DNA of 64,000 bases from positions 1,302,001 through 1,366,000 of the forward strand of contig NC_088941.1 of NCBI RefSeq assembly GCF_033473495.1, given 5' to 3'. This document shows, piece after piece, positions 32,376 through 43,233 of this stretch; positions within the stretch are counted from its first letter, which is position 1; each line of letters begins with the position of its first letter. The stretch is from Cercospora beticola. Taxonomy: Eukaryota > Ascomycota > Dothideomycetes > Mycosphaerellales > Mycosphaerellaceae. Under the pieces are notes generated by a model. The model saw nothing but the letters and a program-made list of their open reading frames with translations, did not search any database and had not been told where the DNA came from. The position numbers were made by a program, and so were the translations under genes.

Positions 32376-33167
32376 ATCTTATTACCAACAGAGTGCCGAA
32401 GATTGGAAGTTGGCTATCCTTAGCAGGGCGGATGCCTGCGAGAAATACTCCCTCAAGCTCTCTCAGAAAGTCCATCGACCTCGGAATGAACATGAACCCA
32501 GTATTCTCGCGCAGTTCAGAAGGTCCTAATCATCCAGACTGCTGCAGAGACACATTCTGATCAAAATCTCGAAAGGAGGCTCGAACGCAGAGTACGAGAC
32601 CCGCGGCTAGACACAGGGCTCAACATCACGCGGTAAATAAGCTGCGCGTATGTAAATGCGTGCGTACAGCCGCCCAAACGCATGTCTTCGAACTTGATGT
32701 TGCTGACTTGCGTATGACAGCCAGAAATATAACTTCGAGGCCGCTTACACCTAAGTGGAACGAAGTGTGACACACAAGATCTGTATCATTTTGGTACTAT
32801 TTGCGTAGAGCTTGCTTGGCTGTATACTTCATGTCTCATGGGCCTCCGGATTTGCTTTGACGTTAACACCGCCGAGCTTACGAATACTCTCGAACAACGA
32901 ATAATACTAGCAACCATGCTCCCTGCAGCTGCCGACTGCCGACTGCTTCCGTTCGGTCTCCAAGATCTTCACGTGGAAAGCGTGATGGCATATCACTCAC
33001 TTCGTCAGCTAATGCCTAGGTGAGCCGAGGCACCTACACTCCATGCCGTGGGAGTCAATGTTTAAGAGGATGCCAATCTGGACGCAAGGCATTGTCTTGA
33101 CCTATCCTTTTCGAACATCTACAGGTACTCAACTACTCTTTCGAAGTCCTCTTCTCGCTCACTGACC

Positions 33168-34666
33168 ATGGCATCGCCGACGCGAATCGATGTCGACTAT
33201 TTGGTCGCTGGTGCTGGAGCGATGGGCATGGCTTTCGTTGATACCATTCTGGCCTCGAGCGTAAATGCGACAGTTGCGCTGATTGACCGGTATGGCCGTA
33301 CTGAATGAACATCACCTCAGCAATCGCGCACCAGACTCGCTGACTATGGTCTCTGTGACGTAGGAACTCTCGCCCTGGGGGTCATTGGACAACAGCCTAC
33401 CCCTTCGTCCGCCTGCATCAGCCCTCGAGTTTCTACGGCGTCAGCTCCAGGCATTTAGGAACAGGCAAAATCGACCAGATCGGCCTTAACAGAGGACATT
33501 ATGAGCTTGCGACCGGCGACGAAGTAAGCGCCTACTATGCACAAGTCCTCCATGAAACATTCTTACCTTCGGGAAGAGTGCAATATTTTGCCAGATGTAT
33601 CTGGAAGGGCGACACAAGCTTCCAGTCCATCCTCACTGGTGAGGCGTTCCAAGTTGGCAGCAGGACCAAAATCGTCGATGCGACGTATATGAAACTGGAA
33701 GTGCCTTCTATGCGACCACCTCCTTATCAAGTCGCAGAAGGGGTGACGGTAAGAACACCGAACGACTTAGTAAATCTCTCTCGCCCGTATGCGAATTACA
33801 CCGTCGTTGGAGCCGGTAAAACAGGAATGGACACCTGCATTTGGCTATTAACGAATGGCGTTGATCCAAATCGAGTCACCTGGATTATGCCTCGTGATTC
33901 CTGGCTCTTCGACCGAGCTTTCTTTGGAAAGGACAATGCCGAAGCAATCAAGAAGCGAGTTCAAGCTACAATGCTTGCGACCGCTCCGGATGACATGTTC
34001 CGTCGTTACGAGGCCAGCGGACAGTTCCTGCGACTGGATCAAGAAGTCTGGCCGACCATGTTCCGATGCGCAACGGTATCTAGGGCTGAGCTTGAGGAGC
34101 TTCGACGAATCAAGAACATAGTGCGGCTGGGCCGCGTGCTCTCTATCGACGTCGAGAAAGTCACTCTGCAACACGGAAGCTATACTACTGTACAGGATAT
34201 AGTATTCGTCGATTACACCGCAGACGGCGCTGGAGTACGACCACCTGTCGCAGTCTTCAGTCCTATAAGAATCACATTACAGCCCGTCCGCTACTGTCAA
34301 CAAGTCTTCTCAGCAGCTTTCATTGCTCATGTGGAAAGTGCTTACGATGATGAACAAGTCAAGAATGAACTTTGTCGACCAGTCTTGCAGCCAAGTGCAC
34401 CGATCGATATGCTCGTCGTGTCCTATCAGGACAATCTCAATGCTTTGCGCTGGTGCTTGGAGTCAAAGACTGTGGCATGGCTGAGTAACTGTCGTCTGGA
34501 TTTCTTTTCGAAGACTTGGGCTCCGCTACTAGCTGAGGATCCAGAGGAGAGGGAGGCAGCGAGACAGAGATTTCGAGCGCAACGTCGCGTACTTTGTGAT
34601 AAGCTGCGAGAATTGCTCCGGGAAGAGCCTGCAGCTGAAGCCAAAATTGCTTTGGCAAAGTTCTGA
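33168..34666 (+). CDS. FAD/NAD(P)-binding oxidoreductase (FMO-like)
   Basis: Flavoprotein, probably a monooxygenase or oxidoreductase of small organic substrates. Exons 33168-33289 and 33364-34666 give 474 residues. First dinucleotide motif GAGAMG in the N-terminal strand (DYLVAGAGAMGMAFV), ending in the acidic residue of ALIDR. The intron join restores DRRNSRPGGHWTTAYPFVRL, followed by LHQPSSFYG, the typical FAD-contact region of these proteins. A second nucleotide motif, VVGAGKTGMDT, lies near residue 205. The C-terminal ~60 residues are an Arg/Glu-rich helix. Substrate unknown. Convergent with the ABM-fold gene. Confidence 0.88.
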
Positions 34667-35000
34667 AAAATCTATACGACTACCGATCCTCAAATTGAAC
34701 ACTAGACGTCCGATATATTGGCAGAAACGGAGAGCGAGAACCAAGCAATCTTGTACAAAGCCGAGCTTCCGCGCTGTACTTTGCATCGTCCTTTTGTCTT
34801 ACGCTCTTTCATTCCAATCCGACATGCCAGTACTACTTCTTCCATCCGACAAACCAAGACTGATCGACGGAAATATGCTACTGACTGAGTTTCATTTAAG
34901 ATTCGCCTCCTTCTGCACGACATATCGCGGCCCCAATCGCTTCAAAATCCGGAATTGACGATCTTTGATATACATCGGTATCGTGGCCTCAAAGTACGGC
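34667..35000. other. Convergent 3' flanks, no gene seen
   Basis: Separates the ends of the FAD oxidoreductase and the ABM-fold gene. Nothing recognisable. Confidence 0.45.
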
Positions 35001-35312
35001 TTATAATAATCTTTCTGCATCTGGACCTACAAGGACCTCAACACCAACACACTTCGAAGCTTTGCTCATGAATTTCTCGAGACTTACATCCTTAAACCAC
35101 TGCGTCGTAGCATCCCAATTCTCGACCCAAGAAATCGTACCCGGACTCGTTGGGTCTTGATAAAGCTCGAAGTACAGACATTCCGGTTCTGCTGCTACGG
35201 CATCGAAGACTGGTGTCATTGCTGCATAGAAAGCTTCGAGATTTTCTGGTGCGATGTGGACTGTGACGTGGAGGCTGAAACCGTTTAGGTCGGGGAATTG
35301 GAGGTCGGACAT
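35001..35312 (-). CDS. ABM-fold (antibiotic biosynthesis monooxygenase-like) small protein
   Basis: Single exon, 103 residues, matching the length of a stand-alone dimeric alpha+beta barrel domain. Strand VTVHIAPENLEAFYAAM and the motif ECLYFELYQDPTSPGTISW followed by WVENWDA are characteristic of the family, whose members oxidise or cyclise polyketide-like or quinone substrates without cofactor, or bind heme. The ATG at 35312 was chosen; the longer frame to 35363 starts with TTG. A TATAAA is 63-68 nt upstream. Its neighbours are oxidoreductases, which suggests a joint pathway. Confidence 0.85.
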   Translation of the reverse strand: MSDLQFPDLNGFSLHVTVHIAPENLEAFYAAMTPVFDAVAAEPECLYFELYQDPTSPGTISWVENWDATTQWFKDVSLEKFMSKASKCVGVEVLVGPDAERLL

Positions 35313-36259
35313 TTTGACGAAGATGGAGAAATCTGTCTCTGACAGGTTTCTTGTGAGAGTCAAGGTCTCTGGTGTTTATATGTCGATGTGGCTGTTACAC
35401 ACGATGACAAATCTGCGTGGAGCTGAAGGATTGTAGGGTTTCTTAAGCCAGAAGGATTCCGCTCGCTTGGCTATTATGGGCTGAGCTTCCTGCATATGCG
35501 ATAAACATTTCTTCGGCCGCCTGCGTGAGTGTCGACTGAGGCATGACCGTGATGGAGAAAATAGGTTGCGACAAACCATTGTTAATGACTCGAATGTCGC
35601 AACTGAGAATTTTCTTGCAGGAGTGTCCATCAGAAAACCAGAAGATTTATCAATGACATGAGACATATCGTTGAGAGAACTAGTTACCATACAGCATATC
35701 TCGTTCAGATGAGGTCTGGGGGCACATGGTGTCGCTGTATGGAGTGGTGGACCTCAGGGCCAGCAAGAAGAGTAGCGGACAGCTGCTGTTGGATTGTTAG
35801 AGCAGCAGCGACGTTTTCGAGGAGGTCGAACTGCCGAAGGCTCCTGCTTAAGTTTCTTGTCAGTCAAGGAAAGCATGGCCAACAACACGGACTGCTTGCT
35901 TGGCATCGCGGCTGGAAAGCTTCGCGATCCTTGATGATGCCCTGGTTCCCTTGTTCCATTACGGCAGAACTAATTACTTTACGCTTCCACAGATCAGAGG
36001 ATAGCTACAGGCTTTGAACGACGCTCCAGCGCAACAAATTTCATCCTGACTCAGGACACTTTTGCCTTTCCAATTACCAAAAATGGACTTCACTCAAGGA
36101 TACATGCGTTCAAAGCATTCATGGTCTATTTCTTACAGCATGGCGTTCAGGCCTCGAAGGGGGCCTCGATCTTTCTGTACTTCCCTGCCTCACGTTGCTC
36201 GGAAACGTTAACATGAGTAGAATTCGCATCGATCAAGATGTCTGATTAGTCGGACAATC
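35313..36259. other. Divergent intergenic region, no gene seen
   Basis: 5' flanks of the ABM-fold gene and the kelch gene. Only the TATA-like site at 35375 is recognisable. Confidence 0.45.
35375..35380 (-). promoter_or_regulatory. TATA-like box of the ABM-fold gene
   Basis: TATAAA on the minus strand, 63-68 nt upstream of the ATG at 35312, implying a very short leader. Confidence 0.4.
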
Positions 36260-37288
36260 ATGTCATTGAAGCCACGACGATTGGATATCATGGTCGATCT
36301 TATTTACTTGCTCATATTCGGGACCTTGGTCTATTCTATCGCTGTACCACAAGGCCAATCCGGTAGTGGAAGTTGGAGAACACTTCCTTCGATCGCTGGT
36401 GGTCCTCGTCAAGAGGATGCCGTCGTCGCAACATCGGACGCAGTATGGGTGCTTGGAGGGACCATGATCGATCCCTTCCGAACCGTGGACGCAGTCGAAT
36501 ACTACAGCCTCAGAGACAACAACTGGCACACAGCAGCACCTTTTGGAACGCCATTGAACCATCTCAACGCTGCAGCTGTAGGCGAAACCATCTACATCCT
36601 TGGCGGCCTGTCTGAAGGACTACAATGGCTCGCTCAAGGCATCTCTTTGGCATATTCTCCTGCTGCCAACGCTTGGCAGCAAAGAGCTCCAATGCCGCAA
36701 GGCACGCAGCGTGGAGCTTGTGCAGTGGGAGTCTACGGAACCACAATCTACCTCGCTGGCGGCATGACGATCCTCGATCTGGAGTCGGGCGACCAAGATG
36801 TTGTGTCTACAGTCACTGCGTACGATACAACAAGTAATTCATGGAACACCAATCTTCCTCCTCTGCCACAGCCTCGTCAACATGTAGCTGGTGCTGTCGT
36901 CGGATCGATATTCTACGTACTTGGAGGAAGAACGAACGGACAAGAGAAAATACAAAACAACGTCTACGCACTCGATCTGAACAATCCAATGTCTGGGTGG
37001 AGAGAGATGGCTCCAATGCCGACAGCTCGTGGCGGGTTGGCTTGTGCAGCTATTGGAGTGATCATTTACTGCTTGGGAGGAGAAGGTGATCAGCAGACTC
37101 AGTCACAAGTCTTCCCGCAAGTGGAAGCGTACAATACTGTGACGAATCAGTGGAGCAGGTTGCCAGATATGCCAGTGCCGAAACATGGATGGGGAGTTGC
37201 GGCAATCGATGGAACGATTTATTCACCGGGTGGAGGTATTAAAGCTGGAACAGAGCCTACAGATGAGTTTGATTGTTTCACACCGTGA
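36260..37288 (+). CDS. Secreted kelch-repeat beta-propeller protein
   Basis: 342 residues from 36260, or 332 from the second Met at 36290, which places a signal peptide (MVDLIYLLIFGTLVYS) at the very N-terminus and is the likelier start. Five to six kelch blades can be followed by their double Gly and downstream Tyr/Trp: VWVLGGTM, IYILGGLSEG, IYLAGGMTIL, FYVLGGRTNG, IYCLGGEGDQ and IYSPGGGI. Each is followed by a W in DNNW, NAWQ, NSWN, SGWR or NQWS. Related to the propeller of galactose-oxidase-like proteins, but no copper-site sequence is evident, so enzymatic activity is not claimed. Confidence 0.88.
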   Translation: MSLKPRRLDIMVDLIYLLIFGTLVYSIAVPQGQSGSGSWRTLPSIAGGPRQEDAVVATSDAVWVLGGTMIDPFRTVDAVEYYSLRDNNWHTAAPFGTPLNHLNAAAVGETIYILGGLSEGLQWLAQGISLAYSPAANAWQQRAPMPQGTQRGACAVGVYGTTIYLAGGMTILDLESGDQDVVSTVTAYDTTSNSWNTNLPPLPQPRQHVAGAVVGSIFYVLGGRTNGQEKIQNNVYALDLNNPMSGWREMAPMPTARGGLACAAIGVIIYCLGGEGDQQTQSQVFPQVEAYNTVTNQWSRLPDMPVPKHGWGVAAIDGTIYSPGGGIKAGTEPTDEFDCFTP

Positions 37289-37337
37289 GTCTGAAGCAAC
37301 AGAGGCAGCCCACCTGTATGGACATGTCGAACGTGTA

Positions 37338-38400
37338 CTATGGTAACGCTCCTCCGTTTCCACCTGCTCCATTCCCAACATACTCCATTGGATGGATCAC
37401 TGTCGGATCTATGCCCACACTTATCCATGCCAGCACACCGTCTTCTGGTCTTTGTCCCATCCAAACATATCTCGCATAAGGATCGGTCACTTGTGCTTCC
37501 TGATTCAGCACCACGTCCTGACTGTTCAGCGTCAACGGTTGCTGGTTCGTGTTGTAAGGATATGTTCCTTCCACCTGAGAAATCAGATCCTGCTCGAAGA
37601 ATATGCGCCCGTTGTGTGTCGCTTGCACGTAATTTCTGCCTTCTCCACTGGGCGCGACGGGTTGTGCTGAGCTGTGCGTGAGGATATGGATGTGGGGTGC
37701 GACGCCGTAGTAGTGGCCCGGAAATATGCCTTTGGATGTTACGACGCTGTTAATGTTAGAGAAGACTGAGAGTTATCCTTGAAACGTCAAGCACATACCC
37801 TTCGCCATCAGTTTGCTGGATGCCTCGTCCATGTGTCGCGTACAGGTTGGATGCATCGTTTGCATTGCCGTTACCCTCCGCCTGTACACCAGAGTAGACA
37901 CCTGTGGCATTGCATTGGTAGACCTCAACGAAGACTCCTGGGATTGGTTGACAGTTGCGAACATCCACGATCTGAATCTCGAGTGTGAGAGGCACGCCGG
38001 GTTGACCTTCGCTGATGTCCGATCGTATTTGCTCGCCAGCAATGAAGTGGCCTAAGCCCTGAACTTCCGGAGTGAGGATGCAGCTGGAGTTATCGGTGAA
38101 GAGAAGTCGCTCATCAGTCGGATTCGGTGGGAAGGCAAAGTTTTTGGCGGACTGCACTCCAACAAGCGAATCCTGAGCATTACGCTGGAAGAGATCTCTC
38201 CGTCTCTCGATCGCGTTTGAAAGGAGCCCGCGTCGCTCAAGTTCGTTGCTGCAGGACTTGACGCTTCTTGGTTCTGTATCCAGCCAACGTTTGCGCTCCG
38301 TCAACTCGACAGTAAGATCATGTCCAGTGTGTGCAAGGGCGCATGGAATGGTGAGTTGGATGCCCAACAAGATCGCTGAGATGGTGGACACCAGCTGCAT
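37338..38400 (-). CDS. Extracellular intradiol ring-cleavage dioxygenase
   Basis: Cleaves catechol-type aromatic rings between the hydroxyls using non-heme Fe(III). Exons 38400-37799 and 37746-37338 give 336 residues. Starts with a signal peptide (MQLVSTISAILLGIQLTIPC). The iron ligands are in place: Tyr in NATGVYSGV, Tyr in GHYYGVAP, and two His in APHIHILTH. The glycine-rich HGRGIQQTDGEG precedes the second exon. Fungal secreted members act on phenolics or lignin-like material outside the cell. The ATG at 38400 was chosen, as the upstream frame has only GTG. It is convergent with the kelch gene, 49 nt apart. Confidence 0.93.
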
Positions 38401-39958
38401 TCTGAAAGATGATCTCCAAATATGCCGCACTTGAGGTCAGATCATGATCAAGAGCATATATGATCATCGGCGCGAGAGGAATAAAGACCTGGATGGCGGA
38501 AGAATCAACAATCCAGAACGGTCCGACCTGCAATACGATGTTTGCGATTTCTTGGAGCAACCACAGAAATGCTGACATCTCGACCGCATGTGGGTGGTCA
38601 AGTGCTGAGAGGGGACTCGCTGCTGTTGGAATTGCTGACGCCCCAGGATTGCCATGTCATGGTCCGTGTTCAAATCTCGAATGAGTTTGGGATCCTGACG
38701 AACTCAAATGAGGCTTGATGATTCTCTTGCTAGGAGATCCTGGTCGAGTACAACTTCGTCTCGTTCCCCGCAACTGCAGTTTTGTTGGACGAAGAATATA
38801 AATGACTGACGAGCCTGGCACTTGCTGGCTGCTGTCACAACCCTTCCTGATCTTCGCACCGACTTCGAACGACCGATCGCTTCTCAACAGACCGGGGCGT
38901 GCGATCTGATTATTCTTCGAGCATGCGTATTGTGAGGAGGCAGCGGTCCAAGTGTCCAAATAGTTACGAGTCTCTTCGGGCAAGGCTTTTGGGATCGTTG
39001 TTGAACATGCCTTTGTCAGCACTCCGAATGGCACCACCGAACACTCGGTCGAAGCAGATATTGTTCAGGGTGAAGAAACCTGTTGATTGAAAGCTGCTTC
39101 GACCGAACGTTCGGTGGTACCATTCTGAGTGCTGACAAGGCATGTTGACCAACGATCCAAGATACTCTGTGAACGCTACCCGCCACACAGGTCTTTGCCC
39201 GAGTGTCAGCCTGGATAAGAGCAGACTGAGATGGTGGAAGAAGTTATGAAGAGAGCACCGCAGCCAGCTGATCACCAAGACCATCGCATTCGTGACCCGC
39301 CTCTCGATGAAGAAAGCAGAATCAAAGTCCTCATCGCTGGCTGGGGGAACCATGATCTGCCATCCGCAGCTCGTCTGATCGAGGCTGGTATTGATGCTGG
39401 TCTTAGACATCGTGAATTTCGATGAGGCTGGTGGCTTTGATGACACTTGGTATGTCGTTCGCATTGCTTCGTATCAAAATTTTGTCCTTGTAGATGTTGA
39501 CTGAGAGCATTATTCAGGTATTGAAACCGCTATCCGTAACTCATGTGTAATGCCGAAGGCTCGAGTGACTGCATGTTCTGGATGGGCAGCCGTGAAACCC
39601 AGTTGGAGAGAATCTTTCGCCGAAGAAATGGCTTCGACCACACGATCTTTATCGCCTTTCATACTGCTTGTGTACTGCACATTTACCTTGGAGACAAACA
39701 TCTGATGATAGTTGGAAACGACGAACTCCGCAGAACAGAGAAACCCTGGCTCGTCAGTACTGCTGGAGGACGTTGGGCCGGAGTCCGTCCGCTAAGTGCA
39801 TAGTCCTGCCGTAAGACATGCTGTAGTCATGCTGACATGATACGAGAATGTGCCGTGCCTGGACCTGTAACACATACGGATAAGCATATACAGCCAAGGT
39901 GAAGATTGGCGTACTCTATTTCGACTTCACGGCGTGAACATCCTGTGCAGCGACTATC
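38401..39958. other. Divergent intergenic region with long hairpin
   Basis: 1.56 kb between the intradiol dioxygenase and P5CR starts. Besides the inverted repeat at 38992-39158 it holds a palindrome GATCATGATC at 38440-38449 near the dioxygenase start. Short frames on both strands (for example minus strand 39701-39510) have some coding character but no recognised domain. Confidence 0.5.
38992..39158. repeat. Long inverted repeat (65-66 bp arms, 36 nt loop)
   Basis: Left arm 38992-39057, right arm 39094-39158. Aligned as reverse complements the arms differ at six positions and one single-base gap over 66, about 89 percent identity. The right arm contains the perfect palindrome ACCGAACGTTCGGT at 39102-39115, which is mutated in the left arm. 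No target-site duplication or transposase was recognised. Could fold as a long RNA hairpin if transcribed, or be a miniature element. Confidence 0.9.
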
Positions 39959-41051
39959 ATGATGGATTCCGGTCCCTCGGCTACCGAACATCGTATCTCG
40001 GCTGCAACAAACACATTGGCAATTCTCGGATGTGGTACGAGCGGTTTGCACGCCAGGAGGTGCAGTTTGTAACATTTGTCTAACATCTGTAGGCGCGCTT
40101 GGAACTTCGATCCTTCTCGGTCTCCTATCACAGTCCTCGAAACCAGATGGCAATGCCGAAGCGAATCAAGATGCTGGTATACCTACGCGCTTCGTAGCAT
40201 GTGTCCGGTACGAGAGAGACTGAGCACCATGTCCTACATTCGCTCCCTTCATGGCTGATGAAAATAGTCGTGAGGCCGCCGCCGATTCAATCAAGCTGAA
40301 AGCAACAGAAGCCGGCTTTTGCGACCAGTCAAAGATAGACATCAAGGTCCGCAGCAATGTCGAAGGGGTCACAGGAGCTGATATTGTCGTTCTGGCCGTT
40401 CAACCACATTTGCTGGACCAGCTCTTCCAGGAACCGGGCATGAGGGCGGCGCTAAGTGACAAAATCATCGTAAGCGTCATAGCGGGTGTAACAGTGCAAC
40501 AAATCCGCTCGAAACTGGAGCGAGGTTCGGAGTCAAAGGATGCCAGGGCAGGGTACTCCGTCGTCAGGGTAATGCCCAACATCAACTGTTTCGTCAGGCA
40601 GTCAACCACGGTCATAGAGCGAGGGTCTGTAGGCGAAGATGTTCTCCAGATAGTCAGTCGCTTGTTCGAGTGCGTGGACAAAGTCTTCTTCACAGAGCCA
40701 TCCACTATGGATGCCTGTACGGCATTATGTGGTTCGACTCCAGCGTTCTTCACAGTCATCTTGGAAGGACTGGTTGAAGGAGCCATTGCGACTGGGCTGA
40801 AGCCGGATGATGCGTTGCAGATGGTTTCTCATGCTATGATGGGTACTGCGTCTCTGGTTAAAGGAGGATGGTCAACGAGAGCTGTGCGGCACGGAGTGAC
40901 ATCTCCTGGAGGATCCACTATCCAAGGGGTGTTGGCATTGGAGGAAGGTGGAGTGAGGTGGACTTTTGCCAAGGCATTGAGGGTGGCAGCCTCCGGGGCA
41001 GCGAAGCTGGGGTCTAAAGAGAACGTGAGTGATCTAGGCCATAGCAATTGA
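39959..41051 (+). CDS. Pyrroline-5-carboxylate reductase family protein
   Basis: NAD(P)H-dependent reduction of pyrroline-5-carboxylate to proline, or a related imine. Exons 39959-40034, 40093-40207 and 40268-41051 give 324 residues. Nucleotide motif GCGALG in LAILGCGALGTSILLGL. The family signature appears as SPGGSTIQGVLALEEGGVR, and the mid-domain as LCGSTPAFFTVILEGLVEGA. The usual MPNTP loop is altered to MPNINCFVRQS, so substrate range may differ from the housekeeping enzyme. Introns have good CTAAC and CTGAC-like branch points. Its position beside secreted and oxidative genes suggests a paralogue with a specialised role (inference). Confidence 0.9.
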
Positions 41052-41673
41052 GATGCCTCGTCAATCGTTCTCGTGTATTTTGACGTCCGTGATGGGGACA
41101 GGTGAATGGTGATTCTTTCTGTTCCGCTCCGGCTCAACTTTCTTTCTGATTTACCTACACAACACACGCGGAGGAGAGCCTGCGAAGTATCAGATGTATG
41201 GAATTGAGAGGTTCTCGAACGAATGATCATCAGGATGTTCAATCTTCCATGTCGGTGGCACGGTGCCAGTGAGTGGACAAATACTGCCAGGCGGAGTGCC
41301 AAGACTCGGACCCTTAGCGTGCCATCGTATGCGACGCAGACATGATCACACCTTGCGCGTCCATCATACCAGTTTTCCGAGCACCGGGCACGGGAAGACA
41401 GACCTCATCTCATCAAAGTACGTCCGCTTCCATCACCTCCACCTCCATATCTGCCCTGGTAGTGGCTATACAAAGTGGCAGGCATGTCCGCCGCCTCACG
41501 CCGCCGCGCGCTGGCCGGATGACAGTCTTATCTTTTGCTTGATCATGCACTAGGCGTGATTCACTTGCATCGCCGCTGACATGGGAGACAGAATAGATAC
41601 AGGCCCACCTGGCGCGAAGCAGATATCGTAGCACTCCCGCCAGGCTTACAGAGCCACCACATAGCCACCCACG
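41052..41673. other. Intergenic, no gene seen
   Basis: 3' flank of the P5CR gene and promoter of the Spt10-like gene. Nothing recognisable. Confidence 0.45.
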
Positions 41674-43233
41674 ATGCCTGCGATGCTGGACGACCCAACT
41701 TCTCCAGCGATTTACAGAGTCTCAGGCCAGCCGCCATTTCCTGAACCATATGGCCCGCTTCCCTACGAGATCACGCCGAAGCAGGTCACACTGCGTGATA
41801 GAACCACTATCGCCACGATAGTCCCCTTCTCGTCGCCCGGCCAAGTGCCGCCACATCTGACTGCGTACCTATGCGAGCTTCTGAACCGCGAGATTGAAAA
41901 AGGTGACACGTACCCGATGATGGATGGGCTGGCACTCTCTGCATTTGCACCATACTGGTTCGCGAACTTCGGAGCAATCATGGTGATGGGCGACATCTCT
42001 TCGCCAGAGGAGATTACACAAATGGAAGAGCGAGGCGTAGATTGGGCGAAGCTTTGTCTCGGCAGTTTCTACGTCAAGCCAAACTATCCAGGCCGCAGCA
42101 GTCACGTCTGCAATGGTGGATTCTTGGTGACAGACGCTGCTCGTAATCGTGGTGTCGGTAGGCTCATGGGTGAAGTCTATCTTGAGTGGGCTCCGAAGCT
42201 CGGCTACACTTACTCTGTCTTCAATCTGGTATATGAGACGAATGTCGCATCTCTTCGCATATGGGACGCTCTCGGCTTCAAGAGAATCGGTCGAGTCAAG
42301 GGATGCGGCAACCTCAAGAGCTACCCAGATGCCATGATCGACGCAATCATCTTCGGCCGAGAGCTTGGTGGAGAGAATGAAGAGTACCAGAGCGAGGAGC
42401 GTTTCGACAAGATTCGATACTATCTGAAGTCAGGTGCATATCCAGCAGGCTCTGATCGCGCTGAGAAATCTCGTTTGCGATCGGCAGCGACACACTACAG
42501 GTTGATTCCAGGCGCTAATGGCGAAGACGACAAACTCATGTTGAAAGGCAAGGAGGTAGTTTCTGATCCGCACAAACAGTACGAGATCGCACGCGCGATG
42601 CATGCTCAGACACATGGTGGCATCAACAAGACTACAGCCGGCATTGCCGAGAAGTATCACTGGGTGCGCATCAAGGAGACCGTAAGTGCCGCCATACGTA
42701 ATTGCACGGAATGCAAGGAGTCCTCTGGACCAAAGAATCCTGGGATCATGCCGCCAACTACGGGCCGTCGAGGACCAGTACCCGGCAGCACGAAGTCTTC
42801 GTCCAGCTCGTCACGACAGGTGGTGACTGCCAGTCCCGACTCACCAATGTCGAACACGATCGTTGGAGCATCGTCAGCACAAACGGGACGAACAGAGCAG
42901 AGTCTAAGCCGTTCCCACTCTGACGACCAACAACTCTCCCAGCAGCTAGGTCAAGATCTCCTCCAGCAATCCGCTCCGACTGCACGCATGGGCGGAAATG
43001 GCGATTATCACGACGGCTCTCATACCAACTATGGAGACATCGGACCCGTTGATCCTCAACTGATGTGGCAGACCGGACAGGATGATACACACATGCAACT
43101 CGATGGCGATGACAAGACTGGTGTTGCAGAGGACGAAGATTCTCGATTGAGAGAAGTGCTAGGCGCCCATGCCATGGCTGGAGAGATCTCATCGTTTCTT
43201 GGCGAGGACCCACAGCGTCAGTCGGGTCGTTAG
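41674..43233 (+). CDS. Spt10-like: GNAT acetyltransferase plus integrase-type HHCC zinc finger
   Basis: Single exon, 519 residues. A GNAT fold covers about residues 40-230; acetyl-CoA motif A is RNRGVGR at 157-163, followed by LVYETNVASLRIWDALGFKR. A zinc-binding HHCC module like that of retroviral and retrotransposon integrases follows with H310, H314, C344 and C347. The same two-domain order is found in yeast Spt10, an activator of core histone genes that binds their upstream elements through this finger. The C-terminal 170 residues are Ser/Gln-rich and disordered. The family comparison is known; the role in this fungus is inferred. Confidence 0.85.
   Translation: MPAMLDDPTSPAIYRVSGQPPFPEPYGPLPYEITPKQVTLRDRTTIATIVPFSSPGQVPPHLTAYLCELLNREIEKGDTYPMMDGLALSAFAPYWFANFGAIMVMGDISSPEEITQMEERGVDWAKLCLGSFYVKPNYPGRSSHVCNGGFLVTDAARNRGVGRLMGEVYLEWAPKLGYTYSVFNLVYETNVASLRIWDALGFKRIGRVKGCGNLKSYPDAMIDAIIFGRELGGENEEYQSEERFDKIRYYLKSGAYPAGSDRAEKSRLRSAATHYRLIPGANGEDDKLMLKGKEVVSDPHKQYEIARAMHAQTHGGINKTTAGIAEKYHWVRIKETVSAAIRNCTECKESSGPKNPGIMPPTTGRRGPVPGSTKSSSSSSRQVVTASPDSPMSNTIVGASSAQTGRTEQSLSRSHSDDQQLSQQLGQDLLQQSAPTARMGGNGDYHDGSHTNYGDIGPVDPQLMWQTGQDDTHMQLDGDDKTGVAEDEDSRLREVLGAHAMAGEISSFLGEDPQRQSGR

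Larger units (their letters stand above)
31668..33167. other. Divergent intergenic region, TauD-like / FAD oxidoreductase
   Basis: 1.5 kb with no gene seen. Holds a TATA-like box for the TauD-like gene (31768-31773, minus strand) and a short hairpin followed by seven T at 32338-32365. Confidence 0.45.

Noticed and set aside
38964..39464. 166-codon minus-strand frame across the long hairpin
   Set aside because: It reads through both arms of the inverted repeat; no domain recognised.
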